Below, piece by piece: positions 8,123-14,330 of a stretch of DNA of 15,659 bases; position 1 is the stretch's first letter, and every line of letters begins with the position of its first letter. Location: assembly GCA_947165405.1 (NCBI GenBank), contig CAMVAG010000020.1:1-15659 (forward strand), written 5' to 3'. The notes below the pieces were generated by a model. The model was not told the origin of the DNA. It did no database searches and saw only the letters and a program-made list of their open reading frames with translations. Origin of the DNA: an uncultured Selenomonadales bacterium. GTDB lineage: Bacteria; Bacillota; Negativicutes; Selenomonadales; Selenomonadaceae. A program made the translations under genes and the position numbers.

Positions 8123-8580
8123 TCCTCCTTTATTTTTACGCCCGCAGCTTCAAGCAGTTCCGTGTACTTGTCGAGGCGCGTTCCCAATTGTTCGAATTCC
8201 TGTTGATACTTCGCCTTATCGTCCGCGCTTAGTTCGTTGGTTACGTTTTCTGACATCAAGACGGCGGCCGCCATTAACGAGCGTCCCATTTCGATAAGTG
8301 CCTGCCGAACGTCGGGATTGGTGTTCACCTGCTTCAAAAGTTCGAGCTCTGCTTTTTCTTCGGGCTTGCCGTCCTTGTCGAGGTCTACGCCGTCCATCAC
8401 CTCCATGTAGTTGTCGACGATGTATTTATTCTGCGCGGCTTCGTCCATTTGCACGTATTGGCGAAGTTGCGGCTCCTTAGCCTTTATGGCTTCGTCAACG
8501 ACTTTGTAGCTGCCGTAAATCGTAAATGCGCCGATGACTGCCAATATCACCACGATTACCAGTAAAATTTTTTTCCACAT
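8119..8580 (-). CDS. small membrane-anchored protein of unknown function
   Basis: I do not recognise this family. The 153-residue product has one N-terminal membrane segment (about 4-22, after MWKK) and a hydrophilic, largely helical remainder rich in acidic residues and glutamine, so it is probably an anchored extracytoplasmic protein. DLDKDGKPEE (66-75) resembles a calcium-binding EF-hand or dockerin loop (D-x-D-x-D-G), but the usual acidic residue at loop position 12 is displaced by one. The start at ATG 8580 is supported by GGAGG at 8593-8589, which lies inside the last codons of the ABC transporter gene; the gap between the genes is 4 bp, so the two are probably translationally coupled. 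This suggests it assists or is regulated with the transporter. Its stop overlaps the aroA stop. Confidence 0.75.
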   Translation of the reverse strand: MWKKILLVIVVILAVIGAFTIYGSYKVVDEAIKAKEPQLRQYVQMDEAAQNKYIVDNYMEVMDGVDLDKDGKPEEKAELELLKQVNTNPDVRQALIEMGRSLMAAAVLMSENVTNELSADDKAKYQQEFEQLGTRLDKYTELLEAAGVKIKED

Positions 8581-8584
8581 GGTA

Positions 8585-10276
8585 TCATCCTCCGATTGTT
8601 CTCAAATTGTAATTTCCCGTGCCGTCCAAATTCAATTCAACGTCGTGCAGTTTGAAAAGCGTTGACCTGTGCCCGACGCTCACGACCGTGACTTTCGGAA
8701 GTTCTTCGCGCAAAAGATTATACATTTCAATTTCGCGCGGCTCGTCCAATGCACTGGTTGCCTCGTCGAGGAAAATGTAATCGGGCGCGGAAAGCAAAAC
8801 CCTCGCGAAAGCCAAACGCTGTTGTTCGCCCAACGATAAAATTCTGCTCCAATCGTCCGTCGTGTCAAGTTTGTCGACAAGCGCGGGCAAATCGACCGTC
8901 TGCAAAATTTCTTTGAGCTTGTCGTCGGGCGGCGAATCTTTTTCTGCGACAGGATAGATTAAAGCGCGGCGAAGTGTCCCCAGCGGCAGATAAGGTTTTT
9001 GCGGCAGGAACATCACGCGGGCTCCCGAAGGCAAAGAAATTTCTCCCGACGCGTAAGACCAAATGCCCGCCAACGTTCGCAGCAGTGTCGACTTGCCGCA
9101 ACCCGACGCGCCCGTCACGAGCAAAGCTTTGGTGTTTTGCAGTTGCAGCGAAAGTTTTTTCAAGAGTTCGCGACCCGTCGGCAGTGAAACATTCAGCGCG
9201 GAAATTTTTAATTCGGGCGCGGTTGCCGTCGAGACTTTGCTCTGAATTTTTTGTGCGTCTTCCATGTGTTCGGTGAAGCCGGCAAGACGATTGATGACCG
9301 CCGCGAGATTTGCCAGCGTGTCGTACGAATCGACGAAGAAACTCAACGCGTCCTGCACTCTGCCGAAAGCCGAAGAAATTTGCATGAGCCCGCCCAGTTG
9401 AATTTCTTTGGCGAAGTATCGCGGAGCCGCCATGAGCAACGGAACGATTATTGCCAACTGCGCGTAGCCGTTCACGTAAAAATTCAAGTGCTTGGTCTTC
9501 TTCATGAGTTGCCAATAATTTTTTATGACGTTGGAAAATTTCAGATTGAAGCCCTCAAGTTCGGAAGCCTCGCCGCGATAAAACGCAATGCTCTCTGAAT
9601 TTTCTCTGACGCGCATCATTGAAAAACGGAAGTCCGCCTCATATTTTTGTTGGTCAAAATTCAAGCTGATTAATTTGCGTCCGACCTTGTGCGCAAAAAA
9701 AGTTCCGAGTCCCGAATAGACGAACGAAAACCAAAACATGTAACCGGGGATTACAAGCCCGGCGATTGTGATTGAACCGGACAATTCCCAAAGCACCACG
9801 CCGAACGCCGCCAAAGTTGTCAACTGTCGCAAGAAGCCGATTATCAGCTGCAAAGTTAAGTTGACGAATTGCCCGATGTCCTCCGAGATACGCTGGTCGG
9901 GGTTGTCCGTCGCGTCCTGCAATTTATAATAAGTTTGTCCGTTCAGCCACGCCGCAAGATAATTTTTCGTCATCCACGTGCGCCACTTTATCTGCAACAT
10001 TTGCCGCAAGTACACCGCGTAAACCGCAATGATTATGTGAACGAACGCCAGCGCGCTGAATTGCCCGATGAGCGGCCAGAAATTTTCCGCCTCGTAATTT
10101 TGCAGCGCGTTGTAAAATTCGTTGTACCACGAATTGATTTGCACGAGCAACCATACAATCGCGAAGTTCATGGCAATGACTACGAAAATCAGCCCGCGCG
10201 CCTTCCACTTTTCCTCACTCGACCAATAACCTTTGAACAGCGACCAGAAGCCGCGAAATAATTTTTTCGTTTCCAA
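8585..10276 (-). CDS. ABC transporter, fused permease-ATPase, YddA/BacA-like
   Basis: This 563-residue half-transporter has a membrane domain of the ABC_membrane_2 kind (YddA, SbmA/BacA-related and peroxisomal ABCD relatives) followed by an ATPase domain. Several membrane segments occupy residues 27-300, and the DNPDQRISEDI motif (124-134) is typical of this group. The ATPase shows Walker A GASGCGKST (389-397), signature LSLGEQQ (480-486), Walker B YIFLDEA (500-506) and the H-loop histidine in VGHRS (536). It should act as a homodimer in the inner membrane; relatives move peptides, cobalamin or fatty acyl compounds, so the substrate is open. TTG 10276 is chosen as the start because GGGAGG lies 8 nt upstream. 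An earlier in-frame TTG at 10324 is really the promoter -35 box. It is followed at 4 bp by the small anchored protein gene. Confidence 0.9.
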   Translation of the reverse strand: METKKLFRGFWSLFKGYWSSEEKWKARGLIFVVIAMNFAIVWLLVQINSWYNEFYNALQNYEAENFWPLIGQFSALAFVHIIIAVYAVYLRQMLQIKWRTWMTKNYLAAWLNGQTYYKLQDATDNPDQRISEDIGQFVNLTLQLIIGFLRQLTTLAAFGVVLWELSGSITIAGLVIPGYMFWFSFVYSGLGTFFAHKVGRKLISLNFDQQKYEADFRFSMMRVRENSESIAFYRGEASELEGFNLKFSNVIKNYWQLMKKTKHLNFYVNGYAQLAIIVPLLMAAPRYFAKEIQLGGLMQISSAFGRVQDALSFFVDSYDTLANLAAVINRLAGFTEHMEDAQKIQSKVSTATAPELKISALNVSLPTGRELLKKLSLQLQNTKALLVTGASGCGKSTLLRTLAGIWSYASGEISLPSGARVMFLPQKPYLPLGTLRRALIYPVAEKDSPPDDKLKEILQTVDLPALVDKLDTTDDWSRILSLGEQQRLAFARVLLSAPDYIFLDEATSALDEPREIEMYNLLREELPKVTVVSVGHRSTLFKLHDVELNLDGTGNYNLRTIGG

Positions 10277-10295
10277 TTGCAAAACCTCCCGCGCA

Positions 10296-10324
10296 AGTAT
10301 AATCGCCGCCGAAAAATTTTTCAA
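10296..10324 (-). promoter_or_regulatory. sigma-70-type promoter of the ABC transporter operon
   Basis: On the minus strand, TTGAAA (10324-10319) and TATACT (10301-10296) are spaced 17 bp apart. GGGAGG (10290-10285) comes 5 nt after the -10 box, so the messenger would start at or in its ribosome-binding site, 13 nt or so from the TTG start. Confidence 0.75.
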
Positions 10325-10348
10325 GCCTGTAAAAAAAATGAAGCCGCC

Positions 10349-10377
10349 TTGAATTCAGGCGACACATGATTTATAAT
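10349..10377 (+). promoter_or_regulatory. strong sigma-70-type promoter of the structured RNA
   Basis: TTGAAT (10349-10354) and a perfect TATAAT (10372-10377) are spaced exactly 17 bp apart, predicting a start near 10384. The -35 box is embedded in an inverted repeat, CGCCT (10345-10349) and AGGCG (10357-10361), which could be a regulator site. It is back to back with the ABC operon promoter. Confidence 0.75.
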
Positions 10378-10450
10378 CGTCATGCTTGAGGCTTAAGTGT
10401 CAAAGGCGGTTTGAATATAAATCGAAGCCCCCGGAAAGTGGGGTGAGATT

Positions 10451-10531
10451 ATGCGCGTGATTAAATTCATCATCCGCGTGACATTGCTCAGCGGAGCGAT
10501 TCTGCTCCTCCTCAGCAAAACAGCCGCCTAA
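10451..10531 (+). CDS. 26-residue hydrophobic peptide, type I toxin-like
   Basis: The ORF MRVIKFIIRVTLLSGAILLL... ends in LLSKTAA. It has three basic residues near the N-terminus and one hydrophobic stretch long enough to span a membrane, the composition of small membrane-damaging type I toxins (Ibs, Ldr, Fst-like). GGGGTGA (10440-10446) lies 4 nt before the ATG and matches the right half of the consensus ribosome-binding sequence. That site can be masked by the CCCCC at 10428-10432. The ORF sits wholly inside the structured RNA. An upstream TTG frame (10386-10457) overlaps the ATG and ends 4 nt past it, which would allow translational coupling, but it has no ribosome-binding site. Coding status is not proven. 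Confidence 0.5.
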   Translation: MRVIKFIIRVTLLSGAILLLLSKTAA

Positions 10532-10636
10532 GCCCTGACCGGCACGGCGACTGCTCGCACAACCGGTAACATTCAAATTCGTGCATTACAATTCTTATTA
10601 CACATGAGGGGCTGAACCGCCTTCAAGCAATTTCAA

Positions 10637-10671
10637 ACCTCGCAAGGAATTTTCGCGAGGTATTTTTTTTT
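10637..10671 (+). terminator. rho-independent terminator of the structured RNA
   Basis: ACCTCGC (10637-10643) pairs with GCGAGGT (10655-10661) around an 11 nt loop, followed by A and nine T residues (10663-10671). This is a canonical intrinsic terminator. Confidence 0.9.
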
Positions 10672-10714
10672 GCAAAGAAATTATAATCGACGCAGAAATT
10701 TTTTGCAAGAGGAT

Positions 10715-10745
10715 ATTACATTGCCCGCCGCCGATTTGATACAAT
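10715..10745 (+). promoter_or_regulatory. weak candidate promoter for the HlyD-permease operon
   Basis: TACAAT (10740-10745) lies 28 bp before the ATG at 10774 and could be a -10 box. No good -35 is found at 16-18 bp; ATTACA (10715-10720) is at 19 bp. The strong terminator just upstream means a promoter must lie in this short interval. Confidence 0.35.
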
Positions 10746-10773
10746 AAACAAAAATTTTGACGGAGGAATTTTT

Positions 10774-11871
10774 ATGGCACCGAGACGCAAGGCAATTCGC
10801 GCAGGAATTTTTTTTATTGCCCTTCTGATTATCAGCGGCGTGGTTTTAATGTATCGAGGCAACGACGCGGTTTTCCTCGCCACACAAAAAAAAGACGGTA
10901 TCCTCACGGCGGAGCAAATAAAGTTGTCGTTCGATTCGGTTGGCGGGCGATTGATTAACGAGGCTGTTCGCGAGGGGCAGGAAGTCAAAGCCGGGCAAGT
11001 CGTCATGGAACTCGACGCGACCGACACAGATTTATCAATCGAAAAACTCAAGGCGCAAATCGCTCAACTTGACGCGCAGATTAATTCGACTTCGGGCAAC
11101 ATGCGCACGACTCTTTTCAAAGTCACCAACGACGAGCAACAATCTTTCCGACAAATCGACAGCCAACGCGGCGCGCTTGCCTCTGCTCAAGCGACCCTCT
11201 CAAATGCCGAACTCGATTACAAACGCAAGACGGAACTCTTCAAGGCGGGCGCGATTGCCAAAGCTCAACTAGACGACGCAATTATGACTTTGAATGTTGC
11301 AAAAGCGAACGTCGACACTCAACAGCAACTGCTTGACCGATTGCTCGCGGGCGTGGCTGATAACGGCGCAACCGATTCGCTCAACTTGCCGACGATTCAA
11401 CAGGAACGCGCCTCTGCAGAAAATATTCAACACGACATCGCCGCGCTCACTCAACAGAAAAAAATGTTGGAAGTTCAATTAAAAGAGCTTGAGGTTGCAA
11501 AATCGCGCTTGACATTGCACGCGCCCGAAGACGGAAAAATTTTATCAATCCTCCAAAAGCAAGGCGAAATGATTTCACCGAACGTCCCCGTGATTTTGTT
11601 GGAGACGCGGCGAATTTATTACGACATTTATCTTTCGGAAGAGCAGGCAGTCAATTTGCGCGAGGGCGGCGAAATAATTTGCAAGACGGTTGCGGGCGAT
11701 AAAGAAGTTCGCGGAACGATTCGGCTCCTCACGCAGGCACCGGGCTTTGCAGATTTGAGGCAATCACGGGAAAAAGGACAAGCAGATTTATCGGCGTTCC
11801 AAGTCAGAATTTATATCGACGAGCCCGAAAAAATTTTGGCGGGACAAACCGTGACTGTTGAATTTAATTAG
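10774..11871 (+). CDS. HlyD-family membrane fusion / periplasmic adaptor protein
   Basis: This 365-residue inner-membrane-anchored adaptor of the YbhG/YhiI/EmrA type links an inner-membrane exporter to the outer membrane in diderm cells. It has one N-terminal membrane segment (about 10-27), a biotinyl-lipoyl-like half domain (SVGGRLINEAVREGQEVKAG, 55-74), and a long coiled-coil hairpin rich in A, Q, K and L (about 85-245). The second lipoyl half follows (LHAPEDGKI, 248-256, and GEMISPN, 264-270), then a beta-barrel region ending with ILAGQTVTVEF. The start is ATG 10774 with GGAGG 7 nt upstream. It is followed by the permease-Usp gene after a 56-bp gap filled by a repeat. Between adaptor and permease, YbhGFSR-type operons carry an ATPase gene; none is present here. 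Confidence 0.92.
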   Translation: MAPRRKAIRAGIFFIALLIISGVVLMYRGNDAVFLATQKKDGILTAEQIKLSFDSVGGRLINEAVREGQEVKAGQVVMELDATDTDLSIEKLKAQIAQLDAQINSTSGNMRTTLFKVTNDEQQSFRQIDSQRGALASAQATLSNAELDYKRKTELFKAGAIAKAQLDDAIMTLNVAKANVDTQQQLLDRLLAGVADNGATDSLNLPTIQQERASAENIQHDIAALTQQKKMLEVQLKELEVAKSRLTLHAPEDGKILSILQKQGEMISPNVPVILLETRRIYYDIYLSEEQAVNLREGGEIICKTVAGDKEVRGTIRLLTQAPGFADLRQSREKGQADLSAFQVRIYIDEPEKILAGQTVTVEFN

Positions 11872-11875
11872 GAAG

Positions 11876-11929
11876 GAGGAATTAGGAATGAGGAATGAAA
11901 ATTGGAAACGAAATTCCTAATTCCTAATT
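11876..11929 (+). repeat. short interspersed repeat, copy B, forming a hairpin
   Basis: GGAATTAGGAAT (11878-11889) is the exact inverse of ATTCCTAATTCC (11913-11924), giving a 12-bp stem with a 23-nt loop. The first 21 bases are identical to copy A at 424-444. The element fills the space between the ribosome-binding sequence AAGGAGG (11873-11879) and the TTG start of the permease-Usp gene (11928), whose first base is the last base of the repeat. Folding of the hairpin would bring the ribosome-binding site close to the start codon. Confidence 0.7.
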
Positions 11930-13577
11930 GATAAAAGTGGGATTCGTAAATTCTTTCAAAGACGAAGTAAAATTTCTTTTCAGCGGCAAGGGCATGCCTT
12001 ATGAAAAAGTTTGTTTGACGGTCGCGATGATTATCGGCGTGTTCTTGAGCGTCTTGCTTGCCGGAAATTTTTCGAAGGACGCGCCCGTTATCGTTATCGA
12101 CCTCGACAACTCTCGATACAGCCGTGAACTTGTCACGCAGATTGATTCGTCGGAATACATGCGCGTTAAGGCGATTATCAACGCGGCAACCAACCCCGAA
12201 GAACTTTTTTATCGCGACGAGGCTGACGCCGTGATTTATCTTCCCGAAGGTCTTGAAAAAAATTTTTATAACGGAGAATCCTCGCCCGTCGGAATTTTTT
12301 ACGACAACACAAACACCGCGCAGACCGCCGATATTAAAGTTGCCATGAACGAATTGATTGCGATTAACAACGCAAAAAATTCTTCGGCTTCGGGCGGCTT
12401 GACACTCAACGACAGAAATTTATTCAATCCTGCCGGCTCGACCTCGAACACGCAAACTTTGGGCTTCTTATTTTTTTTCGGGTCAATGTTTTTTGTCTTC
12501 GCCACAATCGGAATGGTGCCTCGCCTCCGCCTCACAAAACAGCTTGATAAAATTTTGATTGACGGAACGCCATGGGATTTAATCGGAAGAATTTTGCCGT
12601 ACTCGGCTTGCATGGTCGTATCGTTTTTTTTCGGCATGGCGATTTTGAGAATTTGGGGCGATTTGGTTTTCAGCGGGCGCGTCATAGATTTTTTGCTGAT
12701 TCAAATTGTCTTCGCGATAATGCTCGGCATGTTGAGTGTTTTAATCGGGTGGACGGCGTCGAATCCCGGCATTGCCTCCAGCCGAATGATTTTGTTCATA
12801 CCGGGCGGCTTTATCCTCGGCGGCGTGACAAGTCCTCTGTCGCATTTGTCGCCGTGGGTCGTGACAGCCTCGCACATCTTCCCGCTCACTTGGGAATTTC
12901 ATCTGACGAGAGACATAATCCAACGCGGCGCAACTTTGTCGCAGATAAGCTCGAAAATCGGCGCGTTCATGATTTACGTCGCAATCGTCGCAATTTTGTT
13001 AAGCTTGCGCTTCCACACCAAACGCAACGATTTAATCAAAGCGCGGCAGGAAGAATCGTTGCAGGGAATTCAAATGCCGCTTGAAAGTTCGGAAGAAGTC
13101 TTGGTGAAAAATATTTTGGTGCCGACGGACGGTTCGGGTCAAGCGTTCAAAGCCCTCTTGCAGGCGATTAACATTGCACAAGCTTGGGGCGCGAGGATAA
13201 CTTTGATGATGTGCGTCGAGATTGAAAAAGAAATTTCCGCGTTCGAGCAGGTAAGTTTGGGCGGCTATATCTCCTCCGAACTCAACACCGCCGCTTACGA
13301 ATTTTTAAACGAGCTTCGGCAAGTCGTGCCAAACGAAATTGAAACCAAAATCCGTGTGGAAGTCGGCGAGCCGGCTCAAGAAATCGTCAACGCCTCAAGC
13401 GATTATGATTTAATTGTCATGGGCAATCGCGGCTTCGGCGGCATGGACGATACGCAAGGCAGCGTTGCAAAATTCGTTGCGGAAAATTCTTCCAAGCCCG
13501 TCATCTTTTCAAAAGGCATGCCCGAAGATTTTGACGCGGACAATAATTTTCCCGGCGGCGAAAACACTTTGAAGTAA
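11928..13577 (+). CDS. ABC-2 type permease fused to a universal stress protein (UspA) domain
   Basis: The N-terminal 370 residues are an ABC-2 exporter permease: one membrane segment (about 28-46), a large extracytoplasmic domain (47-173), then five or so segments (about 175-198, 220-243, 251-275, 283-305, 343-361). Residues 394-528 form a UspA domain on the cytoplasmic side, starting KNILVPTDGSGQAFKAL and carrying the nucleotide-binding motif GNRG (499-502) with GS (511-512). The usual spacing is G-2x-G-9x-G-S/T; here the long gap is 8 residues, one short. With the HlyD gene upstream it should form an efflux pump, but no ATPase domain is present. The TTG 11928 start is uncertain: GTG 11937 is possible, and the nearest good ribosome-binding sequence lies across the repeat hairpin. 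ABC-2/Usp fusion is unusual. Confidence 0.88.
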   Translation: MIKVGFVNSFKDEVKFLFSGKGMPYEKVCLTVAMIIGVFLSVLLAGNFSKDAPVIVIDLDNSRYSRELVTQIDSSEYMRVKAIINAATNPEELFYRDEADAVIYLPEGLEKNFYNGESSPVGIFYDNTNTAQTADIKVAMNELIAINNAKNSSASGGLTLNDRNLFNPAGSTSNTQTLGFLFFFGSMFFVFATIGMVPRLRLTKQLDKILIDGTPWDLIGRILPYSACMVVSFFFGMAILRIWGDLVFSGRVIDFLLIQIVFAIMLGMLSVLIGWTASNPGIASSRMILFIPGGFILGGVTSPLSHLSPWVVTASHIFPLTWEFHLTRDIIQRGATLSQISSKIGAFMIYVAIVAILLSLRFHTKRNDLIKARQEESLQGIQMPLESSEEVLVKNILVPTDGSGQAFKALLQAINIAQAWGARITLMMCVEIEKEISAFEQVSLGGYISSELNTAAYEFLNELRQVVPNEIETKIRVEVGEPAQEIVNASSDYDLIVMGNRGFGGMDDTQGSVAKFVAENSSKPVIFSKGMPEDFDADNNFPGGENTLK

Positions 13578-13637
13578 TGCAGGAAATAAGCTCCCTTAAA
13601 CAGAAATTATCACGCCGGACAGATTGGGGGCGAGGCG

Positions 13638-14315
13638 ATGAATTACCGACGAATTTTGGCAATCGGCGACATGCACGGAAAATTTACGCGATTGCTGTCA
13701 TTGTTTCATAAGATTGACTTCGACGAGCGCAAAGATTTTTTGATTCTGTTGGGCGATTACATTGACCGCGGCGAAGAAAATATGCGTTGTTTTCGTTGGG
13801 CAATGGAGATGAGCGAAAAGCCGAATGTCATTGCTCTGCGCGGCAACCACGAGCAAATGATGTTGTATTATTATGCGCTTGGCGGCACGGAAGGATATAT
13901 CTGGCTTCCCAACGGCGGCAACAAAACCAAAGCCGAATTTGACTTGTGGCAGAAGAAAGATCCGACGGCTTTTCAACGCGCCATTGATTTCATAAACGAC
14001 CGCCCGTATTATCATCAAATGACAGTCGACGGCGAGGAATATATTTTTGTTCACGCCGGGCTCAAGCCGAACACGCCGCTTGAAAAACAGGAAGAAGAAG
14101 ATTTGCTTTGGATTCGCGAAAAATTTTATAACGGCTATCGCGGCTCGGCGCACGTCATTTGCGGACACACGCCCACGCCTTTTGTCAAGCGCGACTGGTA
14201 TTATCCGATTCGCCTGCCGAATAAAATCACGCTCATGGACACGGGCTCCTTCATGCGGGACGGAAAAATTTCTTGCATTGACATTTTGAGCGACAAGATT
14301 TGGCAAAGCGATTGA
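13638..14315 (+). CDS. PPP-family metallophosphatase (serine/threonine protein phosphatase-like)
   Basis: This 225-residue cytoplasmic protein carries the full metal-centre signature of bacterial PPP phosphatases (PrpA/PrpB, lambda phosphatase type): GDMHG (10-14), GDYIDRG (39-45), GNHE (69-72), VHAG (138-141) and GHTP (176-179), with the late DTGSF (201-205) also typical. Relatives hydrolyse phosphoserine, phosphothreonine or diadenosine tetraphosphate, and the sequence does not decide between these. ATG 13638 follows a GGGGGCGAGG ribosome-binding sequence. No clear promoter was found in the 60-bp gap after the permease gene, so read-through from upstream is possible. The FtsZ-like gene starts 15 bp downstream, so the two are very likely co-transcribed. 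That suggests the phosphatase acts on, or alongside, the FtsZ-like protein, but this is inference from gene order only. Confidence 0.9.
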   Translation: MNYRRILAIGDMHGKFTRLLSLFHKIDFDERKDFLILLGDYIDRGEENMRCFRWAMEMSEKPNVIALRGNHEQMMLYYYALGGTEGYIWLPNGGNKTKAEFDLWQKKDPTAFQRAIDFINDRPYYHQMTVDGEEYIFVHAGLKPNTPLEKQEEEDLLWIREKFYNGYRGSAHVICGHTPTPFVKRDWYYPIRLPNKITLMDTGSFMRDGKISCIDILSDKIWQSD

Positions 14316-14330
14316 CGAGGAGAAAATCTT

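Larger units (their letters stand above)
10384..10671 (+). ncRNA. structured RNA of unrecognised class with 5'-3' pairing, enclosing a peptide ORF
   Basis: A transcript of about 288 nt is bounded by a strong promoter and a strong terminator. Three nested complementary blocks join its ends: GCTTG (10384-10388) with CAAGC (10624-10628), AAGGCGGTT (10403-10411) with AACCGCCTT (10615-10623), and AGCCCC (10426-10431) with GGGGCT (10608-10613). Inside, CCCC (10429-10432) can instead pair with GGGG (10440-10443), which overlaps the ribosome-binding site of the 26-codon ORF. ACCGG/CCGGT (from 10539 to about 10567) forms a further hairpin. GGCTTA (10390-10395) can pair with TAAGCC at the ORF end (10529-10534), an alternative fold. 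I do not recognise it as 6S, tmRNA, SRP, RNase P RNA or a riboswitch. The layout is that of type I toxin mRNAs such as hok, but this is inference. Confidence 0.6.

Noticed and set aside
10277..10324. Upstream TTG at 10324 as the start of the ABC exporter
   Set aside because: That TTG belongs to the -35 hexamer TTGAAA of a well-spaced promoter; the downstream TTG 10276 has a good ribosome-binding site.
10384..10671. 6S RNA, tmRNA, SRP RNA, RNase P RNA or a cobalamin riboswitch
   Set aside because: None of the conserved sequence blocks of these classes was seen; a 6S-like fold would need a near-continuous closing stem, whereas here 13- and 14-nt unpaired segments lie on one side only.
10384..10671. 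Antisense antitoxin RNA opposite the peptide ORF
   Set aside because: On the minus strand I found no pair of -35 and -10 boxes at acceptable spacing; an unpredicted weak promoter is still possible.
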